Shown here: piece after piece, positions 54,564 to 64,000 of the stretch | Numbering within the stretch: position 1 is the first letter of the stretch | Layout of the letters: each line of letters opens with the position of its first letter | DNA from: Stenotrophomonas chelatiphaga | GTDB taxonomy: Bacteria; Pseudomonadota; Gammaproteobacteria; Xanthomonadales; Xanthomonadaceae | Length of the DNA stretch: 64,000 bases | Assembly (NCBI RefSeq): GCF_001431535.1 | Contig: NZ_LDJK01000013.1 | Coordinates: 26,011 to 90,010 of the forward strand | Reading direction: 5' to 3' | Made by a program: the position numbers and the translations under genes | Notes under the pieces: model-generated | Databases searched by the model: none | Told to the model about the DNA's origin: nothing | The model's input: the letters and a program-made list of their open reading frames with translations, nothing else

Positions 54564-55421
54564 ATGTACTTCCTCGTCTTCGCGGTGATCTGCAGCGTTC
54601 TGGTGTCGGTGCTGCTGAAGCTGGCACAGCGGCGGCAACTGGATGTCAGCCAGATGGTCACCTGGAATTACCTGGTGGCCGCGGCGATGACCGGCCTGGT
54701 GCTGCGCCCGCCCATGGCCTCGCTGCACTCCAGCCAAGCGCCGTGGGCGGCCCTGCTGGCGCTGGCGGTGATCCTGCCTGCGATCTTCCTGGTGCTCGGT
54801 CGCGCGGTGGCGGTGGCCGGCATCGTGCGCAGCGACGTGGCGCAGCGGTTGTCGCTGCTGCTATCGCTGCTGGCGGCGTTCGCGTTCTTCGGCCAGACCG
54901 CCACGCCGTGGAAGCTGGCAGGGCTGGGCCTGGGCCTGGTGGCGATGCTGGCCATCAGCGTGCGGCCGCGCGGACCGGAAGTGGACGCCGCGCCGGCAGG
55001 CTGGCGCTGGCTGCTCGGCGTATGGGTCGGCTTCGCAGCGGTGGACATCCTGCTGAAGAAGGTCGCGCTGTCCGGCACCCCGTCGATGGCTGCCTTGCTG
55101 GTGTGTTTCAGCCTGGCCTTCCTGTTGATGCTGGCCCTGCAGCTATGGCGCCATGCCCGGCGCCGCAGCCGGCTGGCGTGGCGCAACCTCGGCGCCGGTG
55201 CCCTGCTCGGCTTGCTCAACGGCGGCAACATCCTGTTCTACGTGCATGCGCACCAGGCCCTGCCCGACAGCCCCGCCACGGTGTTCGCCGGCATGAACAT
55301 CGGCGTAGTGGTACTGGGCGCGCTGGTCGGCGTGTTCGGCTTCGGCGAACGCACCAGCAGGTGGAACCGGTGTGGGCTGGCACTGGCGGTGCTGGCGATA
55401 GGCCTGATCGCGCGGGGGTGA
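54564..55421 (+). CDS. DMT-superfamily (EamA) transporter
   Basis: 285 aa, ten hydrophobic helices, two EamA-type halves. Starts MYFLVFAVICSVLVSVLLKL; ends GLALAVLAIGLIARG. Family members export metabolites or amino acids; the substrate is unknown. An in-frame ATG at 54525 would add 13 residues that do not look like membrane sequence, so 54564 is preferred. Divergent from the hydrolase gene, with starts 45 nt apart. Confidence 0.85.
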   Translation: MYFLVFAVICSVLVSVLLKLAQRRQLDVSQMVTWNYLVAAAMTGLVLRPPMASLHSSQAPWAALLALAVILPAIFLVLGRAVAVAGIVRSDVAQRLSLLLSLLAAFAFFGQTATPWKLAGLGLGLVAMLAISVRPRGPEVDAAPAGWRWLLGVWVGFAAVDILLKKVALSGTPSMAALLVCFSLAFLLMLALQLWRHARRRSRLAWRNLGAGALLGLLNGGNILFYVHAHQALPDSPATVFAGMNIGVVVLGALVGVFGFGERTSRWNRCGLALAVLAIGLIARG

Positions 55422-55571
55422 CGTCAGCGCCACGTAAATAGGTTGAGGCACCAATGGACCAAGAAGTCCATAGATAAATTTGATGTTGCGACCGGGTTCG
55501 CAGTCGTGGCGCCACTGGCTGCGGACCGATCCCTACAGTGCAGATGTCCTGATCTATCCGAAGGCATTGGC

Positions 55572-56039
55572 ATGAAACATCAGAACAAGCCGTGGCATTC
55601 CGTCGGTCTGGCGTGCGCCCTTTTGACAGGCTGCAGCACAGCCGGCTACGCGCAGTACGCCGACACAATACCGGCCTACCCGCTGGACCCGTCCACGACC
55701 GTGGAGTACGCGCCGCCGCCGCCCTACAACCCGTATGCTGAAACACGGCCCGCGCGTCCCGTCGTCGCGCCGCCTTACGATTACAACCCCTACGCGGAAA
55801 CCGTCCAGATCGCCCCGCCGGCCGACCGCTCCTCGCAACTGGTCAACTGCGGCAGCAAAGACCACCGCTACGTCCGCTGCGAGGTCCAGTTGTCCCACAA
55901 GGACAGCGTGCACCTGGTACAGCAGCAATCGCGCTCGCCCTGCGTGCAGGGCCGCGATTGGGGACAGGACCAGGGCGCTATCTGGGTCTCCAATGGCTGC
56001 CGGGCCACGTTCCGGATCGAGCGCTATTACTGGCGTTGA
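55572..56039 (+). CDS. DUF3011 lipoprotein
   Basis: 155 aa. Signal peptide with lipobox LLTGC (Cys near 21), a Pro/Tyr-rich repeat region with two PYNPYAETxxARP-type copies (about 50-80), and a C-terminal DUF3011 domain (about 90-155) with conserved cysteines: NCGSKDHRYVRCEVQLSHKD and SPCVQGRDWGQDQGAIWVSN. Surface or periplasmic lipoprotein of unknown role. GAAGG precedes the ATG. Confidence 0.85.
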   Translation: MKHQNKPWHSVGLACALLTGCSTAGYAQYADTIPAYPLDPSTTVEYAPPPPYNPYAETRPARPVVAPPYDYNPYAETVQIAPPADRSSQLVNCGSKDHRYVRCEVQLSHKDSVHLVQQQSRSPCVQGRDWGQDQGAIWVSNGCRATFRIERYYWR

Positions 56040-56081
56040 CCGCCTGGCGCGGGACGTCGCCCGGTCATTCCCGGCGACGCC

Positions 56082-57530
56082 TCAGCGATCGAAGCCAAGC
56101 AGCAGCGGATCGTGGTCGGAACTGCGCCACGGACCCTCGACGTTGCGCTGCTGGTAGCCGCTGGCGTCCATTTCGTCGGCGTTGCTGTGCCATTCGGCCG
56201 CACCGGCCAGGCGACGGGCCATGCCGGCATTGAGCAGCGCGTGGTCCAGCCGTCCGCTGTAGCCGTTGTAGACGTAGCTGTAGGGACGCTCGACCTTGGC
56301 CACCGCGAAGGCGTCCTGCCAGCCGGCGCTGCGCAGCGCGCGGATCGGGTCTTCCATCGCGTATGCGTTGAAGTCGCCCAGCAGTACCGCATCGCGGGCG
56401 CCGGTACCGGTCGGGTCGCCCTGCATCCAGGCGTTCAACTGCTGCGCCGAGGCGACCCGCGTGGCGTTCCAGCAGCCCTGGCCGTCGTTCTGGTCGGCAT
56501 CGGCGCCGCTGGCATCGCGGCAGCCCTTCGATTTGAAATGGTTGGCGACCACCATGAAGGGCGCACCGCCCTTGGCCTGGAAGGCCTGCGCCAGCGGCAC
56601 CCGGCTGTGTTCGACGAAGGTACCGCCCTCCAGCGTGGCCGGCGTGCCGAGCGCGGTCAGCCGGCTGGCGCGGTAGATGATGCCGACCCGGATCGGGTTC
56701 TCGCCCGGGCCCTTGCCGGCATTGACGAAGCGCCAGTCCGCGTGGCTGCCGGGGGCGGCATTGATCGCATCGACCAGCGTGGCGATGGCCGACTGTGGCC
56801 CATAGCCATCGTTCTCCAGCTCCATCAGCGCCGCCACGTCCGCATCCAGCGGGCCGATGGTGGCGATCAACTTGTTCAGCTGCGCGTGGTGTTCGTCCAG
56901 CGTCCTGGCCCCGCGCAGGGTGGGGAAGCCGCCGCCCTTGCCGTCGCCGTTGAAGAAGTTTTCCAGGTTGAACGCGGCCACCTTCAACGAACCCAGCACC
57001 TGCGGCACCGCCGGACGCTGCAGCGCAGGCAGGTCCAGCGCGCGGCCCAGCTGCAGGCTCGGTCGCCCCTCGGCGTCCACGCGTACGCGGCCTTCCACGC
57101 CCCGCAGCTGCATGCCGGTGCGCAGCACCGCGTCGCTGGCCAGGTAGGGCACCTGCTGCGGGTCGCGCGCATCGCTGCCATCATCCAGCAGCAGGCGTCG
57201 GCGCTGGTTGTCGGCCATCACCTGGCTGTAGCCAGCGCTGCCCGGCACGGCCACTTCGGTGGGTTGCCACAGGCGGCCTTCGAAGGCCACGGTGAGCTGG
57301 CCGAAACGCTCCAGGCCGTCGGTGCCGGCGAGGGTGAGCGGGGCGGCGATGCGGACGTACTTGCCATCCAGCGCGCGCCAGTCCGTTGGCGCACGGGCCA
57401 GGGTGAGGGTGGCGCCCTGCGGGCTGGCCAACTGGCCCGGCATCGCCTGCGGCGCGGTCTGCGGCTGCGGCTGCGCAAAGGCGGGGGAAACGGACAAGGC
57501 CACGGCAAAGGCAAGCAGGCAACGGCGCAT
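56082..57530 (-). CDS. extracellular endonuclease/exonuclease/phosphatase-family nuclease
   Basis: 482 aa. Signal peptide (about 1-19, ending AFA). A beta-rich N-terminal region (about 30-180), then an EEP catalytic domain (about 185-480): VAAFNLENFFNGDG, ALMELENDGYG, VVANHFKSKG, LLGDFNAYAME and SSDHDPLLL give the metal-binding and catalytic residues. It resembles secreted ExeM-type nucleases. Start at ATG 57530, as the signal peptide follows. Confidence 0.88.
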   Translation of the reverse strand: MRRCLLAFAVALSVSPAFAQPQPQTAPQAMPGQLASPQGATLTLARAPTDWRALDGKYVRIAAPLTLAGTDGLERFGQLTVAFEGRLWQPTEVAVPGSAGYSQVMADNQRRRLLLDDGSDARDPQQVPYLASDAVLRTGMQLRGVEGRVRVDAEGRPSLQLGRALDLPALQRPAVPQVLGSLKVAAFNLENFFNGDGKGGGFPTLRGARTLDEHHAQLNKLIATIGPLDADVAALMELENDGYGPQSAIATLVDAINAAPGSHADWRFVNAGKGPGENPIRVGIIYRASRLTALGTPATLEGGTFVEHSRVPLAQAFQAKGGAPFMVVANHFKSKGCRDASGADADQNDGQGCWNATRVASAQQLNAWMQGDPTGTGARDAVLLGDFNAYAMEDPIRALRSAGWQDAFAVAKVERPYSYVYNGYSGRLDHALLNAGMARRLAGAAEWHSNADEMDASGYQQRNVEGPWRSSDHDPLLLGFDR

Positions 57531-57663
57531 CGACAACGGCTCCAGACAGTTACAGCGGCAACGGAAGGGGAATGTCGCCACTGTAACCACAAAACATGAA
57601 AGCCTGATGCGTCTTGCCGCCGGTGGCCGCAACCGGCAAAGACCCCAGACGCTGACCCCTGTC

Positions 57664-58182
57664 TTACTTCAGGTTGCCGATCATCCAGTCGACCGTGGCG
57701 TGCATCTGCGCTTCGGTCAGTGCGGGGTTGCCGCCCTTGGGCGGCATGATGCCGCCGTCCGGGCCGGTGTAGCCCTCGATGGCGTGCTTGTAGAGGGTTT
57801 CCTTGCCCTGCGCGATGCGCGCATCCCAGTGCGAATGATCCAGCGTGGGGGCCAGGCCGACACCGGTGGTGTGGCAGGCGGTGCACAGGTTGTCGTAGAT
57901 CACTTTGCCGTCGGTGGTGCCGCCGTAGGCCACCTGCGAGGCGGCCTTTGCCAGCGCGGCCGCCTGGGCCGCGGCCTGCGCCGCCGCGCCTGTGCTGCCG
58001 GCGTAGACCGCACCGGCCGGGGCGATGCGCTGGCCGGTACGCAGCGCGGCCGTGGGCGATACCTCGGCGGGAATCCGCGTGTGCAACCAGGCCGCCAGGA
58101 AGATCAACCCCAGGGTGATCAGGGCCAGCAGGCCGATGACCATGGAAAAGCGTTTCAGGAACTCAAGATCATGATTCCGCAC
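57664..58182 (-). CDS. cytochrome c5-type protein
   Basis: 172 aa. One N-terminal transmembrane anchor (about 12-32), an Ala-rich linker (about 60-85) and a C-terminal cytochrome c domain with haem motif CTACH (about 99-103) and axial Met in GIMPPKGGNP. Periplasmic, membrane-tethered electron carrier. Linker length is typical of xanthomonad c5 proteins. Confidence 0.9.
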   Translation of the reverse strand: MRNHDLEFLKRFSMVIGLLALITLGLIFLAAWLHTRIPAEVSPTAALRTGQRIAPAGAVYAGSTGAAAQAAAQAAALAKAASQVAYGGTTDGKVIYDNLCTACHTTGVGLAPTLDHSHWDARIAQGKETLYKHAIEGYTGPDGGIMPPKGGNPALTEAQMHATVDWMIGNLK

Positions 58183-58431
58183 TCTTCGTTACCCCTGGCT
58201 GATAGTCGATGGACCACGGCTGAGCGTATGAGCCTGCCGGCCGAGTATAGAACGGGCTTCGCCGTGGACAACAGCGCAGTGCAGCATGGGGAGCGGTGGC
58301 CATGCCGCTGTGCTCGCCGAGCGTGGCTGGGCGCTGCCGGCTGCGGGCTTGTGACGACCAACGGTCGTCACCCACCAAGACGCGGGTGTCACCCACCGAG
58401 GCGCTGGTGTCACCCCGCAAGGCGCTGGTGA
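58183..58431. repeat. intergenic region with SMAG-type palindromes
   Basis: GCCGAGCGTGGCTGGGCGCTGCC at about 58316-58338 and GTGACGACCAACGGTCGTCA at 58351-58370, then three degenerate GGCGCTGGTGTCACCC-type repeats to 58430. No gene seen. Confidence 0.7.
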
Positions 58432-59037
58432 TCAGCCGCCTGCCGCGCGCAGGCAGAACGCGCTGATCGAGTCAGCCAGGGCGTGTTCGTCGCGATGCGC
58501 CTGGCGGCTTGGCGCGGTCGGGCCCACCAGTGCTTCGGTGAAGGCACCGACGATGCAGGCCGCGGTGACGTCCACGTCCTGCGCCGGGAAGGCGCCGCTG
58601 GCGATGCCGTCTTCCACCAGCCGACGGAACACGTCGCCGAAGCGCCTGCGCCCACGCATGCGTTCGGCTTCCACTTCCGGGTCCACCGGTTCGACGATGA
58701 AGGCATGCGCCAGCCCCGGGCCGGCCAACGCGCGCCGCACGAAGGCGGTGATCGCCAGCCGCAGCCGCTGCGGTGCCGGTTCGCTGCCGGCGGCGATGCC
58801 TTCCAGGATCTCCACCTCGTGCTCCACCGCCGCGCTCAACACTTCCACGAACAGTTCCGCCTTGGACGGGAAGTGGCGGTAGATCAACCCGGTCGACACC
58901 CCCGCCTGGGCCGCCACGGCGGTCACCGGTGCGTTGCGGTACCCGCCCGCCGCAACCAGTTCACGGGCCGCCAGCAGGATCCGCTCGCGCGCTCCCGCCA
59001 TCCGTTCTTCCATCAGCGGGGAGCGTTTGTAGGCCAT
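58432..59037 (-). CDS. TetR-family transcriptional regulator
   Basis: 201 aa. N-terminal helix-turn-helix at about 17-60 (ILLAARELVAAGGYRNAPVT followed by GVSTGLIYRHFPSK), ligand domain after it. It is divergent from liuA, with starts 141 nt apart and an inverted repeat in between, so it most likely represses the leucine/isovalerate operon, with an acyl-CoA as the plausible ligand. Confidence 0.88.
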   Translation of the reverse strand: MAYKRSPLMEERMAGARERILLAARELVAAGGYRNAPVTAVAAQAGVSTGLIYRHFPSKAELFVEVLSAAVEHEVEILEGIAAGSEPAPQRLRLAITAFVRRALAGPGLAHAFIVEPVDPEVEAERMRGRRRFGDVFRRLVEDGIASGAFPAQDVDVTAACIVGAFTEALVGPTAPSRQAHRDEHALADSISAFCLRAAGG

Positions 59038-59060
59038 GTCGTGATTGTAGATTCATTTTT

Positions 59061-59074
59061 TGAACTTGTGTTCA
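59061..59074. promoter_or_regulatory. candidate TetR operator at liuA
   Basis: TGAAC-TTGT-GTTCA inverted repeat in an AT-rich tract (59051-59081), 24 nt before the TetR start and 105 nt before liuA. Confidence 0.45.
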
Positions 59075-59178
59075 CTTTTTAGCCGATCCGGGCTAGTCTG
59101 GGCCATCGCCCGCGCAGGCGTCCTGCCTGCTCCCCTCCGGTGCGCCCCTACCCGTCGCCTGTCCGTGGAGTCGCCCGC

Positions 59179-60342
59179 ATGCATGTTCCATCCCTGAATT
59201 TCGACCTTGGCGAAGACATCGACCTGCTGCGCGACAGCGTGGCGCAGTTCGCCGCCGCCGAAATCGCGCCGTTGGCCGCCCATGCCGATGAAACCAACCA
59301 GTTCCCGCTGGCGCTGTGGCGCAAGCTGGGCGAGCAGGGCCTGCTCGGCATGACCGTGGAAGAGGAATACGGCGGCACCGGCATGGGCTACCTGGCCCAC
59401 GTGGTGGCGATGGAAGAAGTCTCGCGTGCTTCCGGCGGCATCGGCCTGTCCTACGGTGCGCACTCCAACCTGTGTGTGAACCAGCTGCGCAAGAACGGCA
59501 CCCAAGCGCAGAAGCAGCGCTTCCTGCCTGGCCTGTGCAGCGGCGAGCTGGTCGGTGCGCTGGCGATGAGCGAACCCGGTGCCGGCTCGGACGTGGTGTC
59601 GATGAAACTGCGCGCGGAAAAGCGCGGCGACCGCTACGTGCTCAACGGCAACAAGATGTGGATCACCAACGGCCCGGATGCCGACGTGCTGGTGGTGTAT
59701 GCCAAGACCGATCCGGACGCCGGCGCCAAGGGCATCACGGCCTTCCTCGTGGAAAAAGGCATGAAGGGTTTCAGCACCGCGCAGAAGCTGGACAAGCTCG
59801 GCATGCGCTCCTCGCCCACCAGTGAGCTGGTGTTCCAGGACTGCGAAGTGCCGGCGGAGAACGTGCTCGGCCAGGAAGGCAGCGGCGTGCGCGTGCTGAT
59901 GTCCGGGCTGGATTACGAACGCGTGGTGCTGTCCGGTGGCCCGCTGGGGCTGATGGCCGCGGCGATGGACGTGGTGATGCCATATGTGCACGAGCGCCAC
60001 CAGTTCGGTGAAGCCATCGGCAGTTTCCAGCTGATCCAGGCCAAGATCGCCGACATGTACGTCGGCCTCGGCGCCTGCCGTGCCTACGTGTATGCGGTGG
60101 CGCGCGCCTGCGACCAGGGCCGCACCACCCGCCAGGACGCGGCTGGCGCCATCCTGTACGCGGCCGAGAAGGCCACCTGGCTGACCGGCCAGGCGATCCA
60201 GATCCTGGGCGGCAACGGCTACATCAACGAATACCCGACCGGGCGCCTGTGGCGCGATGCCAAGCTGTATGAAATCGGCGCCGGCACCTCGGAAATCCGC
60301 CGCATGCTGATCGGTCGCGAACTGTTCCAGCGCACGCTGTAA
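59179..60342 (+). CDS. liuA: isovaleryl-CoA dehydrogenase
   Basis: Oxidises isovaleryl-CoA to 3-methylcrotonyl-CoA. 387 aa. [20 protein letters not shown] near 132-151, [20 protein letters not shown] near 154-173 and [20 protein letters not shown] near 344-363; the catalytic Glu position of isovaleryl-CoA enzymes is within the [14 protein letters not shown] helix rather than the C-terminus. First gene of the liu operon; liuB follows after 9 nt. Confidence 0.94.
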   Translation: MHVPSLNFDLGEDIDLLRDSVAQFAAAEIAPLAAHADETNQFPLALWRKLGEQGLLGMTVEEEYGGTGMGYLAHVVAMEEVSRASGGIGLSYGAHSNLCVNQLRKNGTQAQKQRFLPGLCSGELVGALAMSEPGAGSDVVSMKLRAEKRGDRYVLNGNKMWITNGPDADVLVVYAKTDPDAGAKGITAFLVEKGMKGFSTAQKLDKLGMRSSPTSELVFQDCEVPAENVLGQEGSGVRVLMSGLDYERVVLSGGPLGLMAAAMDVVMPYVHERHQFGEAIGSFQLIQAKIADMYVGLGACRAYVYAVARACDQGRTTRQDAAGAILYAAEKATWLTGQAIQILGGNGYINEYPTGRLWRDAKLYEIGAGTSEIRRMLIGRELFQRTL

Positions 60343-60351
60343 GGGCCTTCC

Positions 60352-61962
60352 ATGAGCACTCTGAGCACCCAGCTGCACGCCGGCAGCGAACCCTTTGAAA
60401 GCAACCGCAGCGCCATGCAGGCGGTGGTCGACGACCTGCATGCCACCCTGGCGCGCACCGCACTGGGCGGCAGCGAGGCGGCGCGCAGCAAGCACACCGC
60501 GCGCGGCAAGCTGCTGGTGCGTGAGCGCATCGATGCACTGCTGGATGCCGGCAGCGCCTTCCTGGAAATCGCCCCCCTGGCGGCGCACGGCATGTATGAA
60601 GACGCGGTGCCCTGCGCCGGCGTGGTGGCCGGCATCGGCCGGGTGAGCGGCGTGGAATGCGTGATCGTGGCCAACGATGCCACGGTCAAGGGCGGCACGT
60701 ACTACCCGATGACGGTGAAGAAGCACCTGCGCGCGCAGGAGATCGCCGAGCAGAACCGCCTGCCCTGCATCTACCTGGTCGACTCCGGCGGCGCCTTCCT
60801 GCCGCTGCAGGACGAGGTGTTCCCGGACCGCGACCACTTCGGCCGCATCTTCTACAACCAGGCCAACCTGTCCGCGCAGGGCATCCCGCAGATCGCCTGC
60901 GTGATGGGCAGCTGCACCGCTGGCGGCGCCTACGTGCCGGCGATGAGCGATGAAACGGTGATCGTGCGCGAGCAGGGCACCATCTTCCTCGGCGGCCCGC
61001 CGCTGGTGAAGGCCGCGACCGGTGAAGTGGTCAGCGCCGAAGACCTCGGCGGTGCCGACGTGCATACGCGCCTTTCCGGCGTCGCCGACCACATGGCCGA
61101 CAACGACCTGCAGGCACTGGCGCGGGTCCGCGCGATCATCGCCCAGCTCAACTGGTGCAAGCCGGAGCCGGCGATGGCGCTGCAGCCGCCGCAGGAACCG
61201 CTGTTCCCGCCGCAGGACCTGTATGGCGTGATCCCGGCCGACACCCGCAAACCGTTCGACGTGCGCGAAGTGATCGCCCGGCTGGTGGACGGATCGCGGT
61301 TCGACGAGTTCAAGCCGCGCTACGGCAGCACCCTGGTCACCGGCTTCGCCCACCTGCACGGTTATCCGGTGGGCATCATCGCCAACAACGGCATCCTGTT
61401 TTCCGAGTCCGCGCTGAAGGGCGCGCACTTCATCGAACTGTGCACCCAGCGCAACATCCCGCTGGTGTTCCTGCAGAACATCACCGGCTTCATGGTGGGC
61501 CGCAAGTACGAACAGGGCGGCATCGCCAAGGACGGCGCCAAGCTGGTGATGGCGGTGGCCTGCGCGAAGGTGCCGAAGTTCACGGTGGTGATCGGCGGCT
61601 CGTTCGGTGCCGGCAACTACGGCATGTGCGGCCGTGCCTACTCGCCCAACTTCCTGTGGATGTGGCCCAACGCACGCATCGGCGTGATGGGCGGCGAGCA
61701 GGCCGCCAGCGTGCTGGCCACGGTCAAGCGCGATGGCATCGAAGCCAAGGGCGGCGCGTGGGCGGCAGCGGAAGAAGAAGCGTTCAAGGCACCGATCCGC
61801 GACCAGTTCGAACACCAGGGACACCCCTACTACGCCAGCGCACGGCTGTGGGACGACGGCATCATCGATCCCGCCGACACCCGTCGCGTGCTGGCCCTGG
61901 CCCTGTCGGCCAGCCTCAACGCCCCGGCCCGCGAGACACGCTTCGGCGTGTTCCGCATGTGA
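60352..61962 (+). CDS. liuB: methylcrotonyl-CoA carboxylase, carboxyltransferase subunit
   Basis: 536 aa beta subunit that carboxylates 3-methylcrotonyl-CoA with biotin-bound CO2 from LiuD. Carboxyltransferase N and C domains; [19 protein letters not shown] near 45-63, [20 protein letters not shown] near 115-134 and [20 protein letters not shown] near 418-437. Length and motifs are those of MCC-beta rather than PCC-beta. Confidence 0.95.
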   Translation: MSTLSTQLHAGSEPFESNRSAMQAVVDDLHATLARTALGGSEAARSKHTARGKLLVRERIDALLDAGSAFLEIAPLAAHGMYEDAVPCAGVVAGIGRVSGVECVIVANDATVKGGTYYPMTVKKHLRAQEIAEQNRLPCIYLVDSGGAFLPLQDEVFPDRDHFGRIFYNQANLSAQGIPQIACVMGSCTAGGAYVPAMSDETVIVREQGTIFLGGPPLVKAATGEVVSAEDLGGADVHTRLSGVADHMADNDLQALARVRAIIAQLNWCKPEPAMALQPPQEPLFPPQDLYGVIPADTRKPFDVREVIARLVDGSRFDEFKPRYGSTLVTGFAHLHGYPVGIIANNGILFSESALKGAHFIELCTQRNIPLVFLQNITGFMVGRKYEQGGIAKDGAKLVMAVACAKVPKFTVVIGGSFGAGNYGMCGRAYSPNFLWMWPNARIGVMGGEQAASVLATVKRDGIEAKGGAWAAAEEEAFKAPIRDQFEHQGHPYYASARLWDDGIIDPADTRRVLALALSASLNAPARETRFGVFRM

Positions 61963-61988
61963 CCTGCGCCATGACCGAGCCCTGCACC

Positions 61989-63971
61989 ATGTTCACCAAG
62001 ATCCTGATCGCCAACCGCGGCGAAATCGCCTGCCGCGTCATTGCCACCTGCCGCCGGCTTGGCATCGCCACGGTGGCGGTGTACTCCGATGCCGACCGCA
62101 CTGCGCGCCATGTGCGGCTGGCCGACGAAGCCATCGCGATCGGTCCGGCGCCGGCCGCGGAAAGCTACCTGCGCGCCGATGTGATCCTGGAGGCGGCCCG
62201 ACGCAGTGGCGCCCAGGCGATCCATCCCGGCTACGGCTTCCTGTCTGAAAACGCCGCTTTCGCCGAGGCCTGCGCGGCCGCCGGGGTGGTATTCATCGGC
62301 CCGCCGGCCAGCGCCATCCGCGCGATGGGCGACAAGAGCGCGGCCAAGGCCCTGATGCAGCAGGCCGGCGTGCCGTTGACGCCCGGCTACCACGGCGACG
62401 ACCAGGACCCGCAGTTCCTGCGTGGGCAGGCCGATGCGATCGGCTACCCGGTGCTGATCAAGGCCAGCGCCGGTGGCGGTGGCAAGGGCATGCGCCGGGT
62501 GGATGACAGTGCGGCCTTCATCGAGGCCCTGGCCAGCTGCCAGCGCGAAGCGCGTTCGGCCTTCGGCAACGACCACGTGCTGGTGGAAAAATACGTACTG
62601 CGTCCGCGCCATATCGAGATCCAGGTGTTCGGCGATGGCCACGGCAACGTGGTGCATCTGTTCGAGCGCGACTGTTCGGTGCAGCGCCGCCACCAGAAGG
62701 TGCTGGAAGAAGCACCCGCCCCGGGCATGACCGCCGAACGTCGCGCGGCGATGGGCAAGGCCGCCGTCGATGCGGCGCGCGCGGTGGGCTACGTGGGCGC
62801 CGGCACGGTGGAGTTCATCGCCTCGCCCGACGGCGACTTCTACTTCATGGAAATGAACACCCGGCTGCAGGTGGAACACCCGGTGACCGAGTTCATCACC
62901 GGCACCGACCTGGTGGCCTGGCAGCTGCGCGTGGCCGCCGGCCAGCCGCTGCCGAAGCGCCAGGACGAGCTGGCCATCGGTGGCCATGCGCTGGAAGCGC
63001 GGCTGTACGCCGAGGACGCGGACAAAGGCTTCCTGCCCTCGATCGGCACGCTGCGCCACCTGCGCCTGCCGCCGGAAAGCGCCCACGTGCGCGTGGATAC
63101 CGGCGTGGAACAGGGCGACACCATCACCCCGTTCTACGATCCGATGATCGCCAAGCTGATCGTCTGGGACGTGGACCGCGATGCGGCGTTGCGGCGCATG
63201 CAGCAGGCCTTGGCGGACTGCCAGGTGGTCGGGGTGACCACCAATGCCGGCTTCCTGCGGCGGCTGGTGGGCACCGATTCGTTCGCGCAGGCCAAGCTGG
63301 ACACCGCGTTGATCGAACGCGAGCAGGACGCGCTGGCCGCGCCCGCTGCTGGCGAAGCGGCGCTGTGGACGCTGGCGGCGATCGGCGCGGTGGTGACTAC
63401 CGCGCGCGCGGCGGTGGATGCGCGCGATCCGCGCTCGCCGTGGCAGGCACAGGACGGCTGGCGCATCGGGGCTTCAGCCTCGCGCCTGCTGCCGCTGCAG
63501 CAGGGCGAGCGACAGCATTCGCTGCGGGTACAGACGCAGCCGGGCGGCTGGCAGGTGCAGCGCGATGCGGAGCCGGCGCAGCAGGTCAGCGGCCGCTTCG
63601 CCGACGGCCAACTGGACGTGGCGCTGGATGGGCAGCGGTGGCGTGTGGGCGTGCAGCGCGATGACGGCCAGGTGTATCTGTTCACTGCGCAGGGCCAGCA
63701 GCGCTTCAGCGTGCATGACCCGGTGGGCGAATCCGAGCAGGCCACGGCGGATGCCGGCAGCCTGCTGGCGCCGATGCCGGGCAGGATCGTCGCCACGCTG
63801 GTGGAGCCGGGCAGCAAGGTCAGCCGCGGTACGCCGCTGGTGGTGCTGGAGGCGATGAAGATGGAGCACACCCTGGCCGCGCCGGCCGACGGCACCGTGC
63901 ATGGCTATCGTGCCAAGGCCGGGGAACAGGTGGGCGACGGCGCGGTGCTGGTGGATTTCGAGGCGGTGTAG
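61989..63971 (+). CDS. liuD: methylcrotonyl-CoA carboxylase, biotin subunit
   Basis: 660 aa alpha subunit: biotin carboxylase (about 1-450; ILIANRGEIACRVI, ATP-grasp KASAGGGGKGM, EMNTRLQVEHPVTE), linker and biotinyl domain with the biotinylation Lys in LEAMKMEHTLAAP near 618-630. Its ATG at 61989 (MFTKILIANRG) is 26 nt after liuB; an in-frame ATG at 61971 adds 6 residues. Biotinylation would be by BirA. The gene is complete; only 29 nt follow. Confidence 0.95.
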   Translation: MFTKILIANRGEIACRVIATCRRLGIATVAVYSDADRTARHVRLADEAIAIGPAPAAESYLRADVILEAARRSGAQAIHPGYGFLSENAAFAEACAAAGVVFIGPPASAIRAMGDKSAAKALMQQAGVPLTPGYHGDDQDPQFLRGQADAIGYPVLIKASAGGGGKGMRRVDDSAAFIEALASCQREARSAFGNDHVLVEKYVLRPRHIEIQVFGDGHGNVVHLFERDCSVQRRHQKVLEEAPAPGMTAERRAAMGKAAVDAARAVGYVGAGTVEFIASPDGDFYFMEMNTRLQVEHPVTEFITGTDLVAWQLRVAAGQPLPKRQDELAIGGHALEARLYAEDADKGFLPSIGTLRHLRLPPESAHVRVDTGVEQGDTITPFYDPMIAKLIVWDVDRDAALRRMQQALADCQVVGVTTNAGFLRRLVGTDSFAQAKLDTALIEREQDALAAPAAGEAALWTLAAIGAVVTTARAAVDARDPRSPWQAQDGWRIGASASRLLPLQQGERQHSLRVQTQPGGWQVQRDAEPAQQVSGRFADGQLDVALDGQRWRVGVQRDDGQVYLFTAQGQQRFSVHDPVGESEQATADAGSLLAPMPGRIVATLVEPGSKVSRGTPLVVLEAMKMEHTLAAPADGTVHGYRAKAGEQVGDGAVLVDFEAV

Positions 63972-64000
63972 CGCAACTTCCAGGCGGGGTACGTCGGGTT

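Noticed and set aside
59053..61824. 923-aa open frame on the minus strand
   Set aside because: Antisense to liuA and liuB, with His/Ala/Gly-rich low-complexity composition typical of high-GC shadow frames.

Overview
The window is high-GC gammaproteobacterial chromosome and looks like Stenotrophomonas (Xanthomonadaceae, Lysobacterales), probably of the S. maltophilia complex. Two things support this. The gene set is typical of xanthomonads: PhoPQ, CoaX-BirA-SPOR, the mms and liu clusters, and a TrpS with a C-terminal extension. The short GTAG-ended palindromes scattered between genes match the SMAG type of REP sequence described in S. maltophilia. I see no prophage, IS, integron or CRISPR array; this is core chromosome with regulatory and repeat features of interest.

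Layout. 0-4.5 kb: metallo-hydrolase, small membrane protein, TrpS, a secreted unknown, CsbD and tandem entericidins. 4.6-8.3 kb: arginase, then a four-gene roadblock/roadblock/unknown/small-GTPase cassette. 8.3-16 kb: tRNA-Thr(UGU), birA-coaX-SPOR, an MtfA-type peptidase, phoPQ with a PepSY-like periplasmic gene upstream, and dusA. 16-20 kb: SulP transporter, CDF transporter, an AraC regulator divergent from ohr. 20.3-27.4 kb: valine/isobutyrate catabolic operon (mmsA, acyl-CoA dehydrogenase, two crotonase-fold enzymes, mmsB) with a divergent ScfR-like regulator. 27.5-39.1 kb: patatin, then a lipid-modification operon (desaturase, FAD enzyme, DUF1365, Cfa, DUF2878, DUF1295, second Cfa-like methyltransferase, lipocalin) downstream of an ECF sigma/anti-sigma pair. 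39.2-44 kb: cobalamin riboswitch-metE, pncA, purU. 43.8-48.5 kb: DUF2798/LysR pair, an orphan antitoxin-like gene with a structured leader, a triplicated SMAG array, a flavin oxidoreductase, a sirtuin and a thioesterase. 48.7-52.5 kb: nrdB and nrdA behind a second cobalamin riboswitch. 52.7-58.2 kb: zapE, hydrolase, DMT transporter, DUF3011 lipoprotein, extracellular nuclease and a cytochrome c. 58.4-64 kb: leucine catabolic genes liuA-liuB-liuD with a divergent TetR regulator.

How the parts work together. Two B12-independent enzymes (MetE and class I RNR) both sit behind cobalamin riboswitches, which suggests the cell switches to B12-dependent isozymes encoded elsewhere. The mms and liu operons feed branched-chain acyl-CoAs into central metabolism, each under its own divergent regulator. 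The sigma/anti-sigma pair with the fatty-acid operon looks like a stress-induced membrane-lipid remodelling module. The roadblock/GTPase cassette looks like a bacterial small-GTPase switch with unknown output. Many SMAG palindromes sit directly against gene ends and in several cases supply the stop codon.
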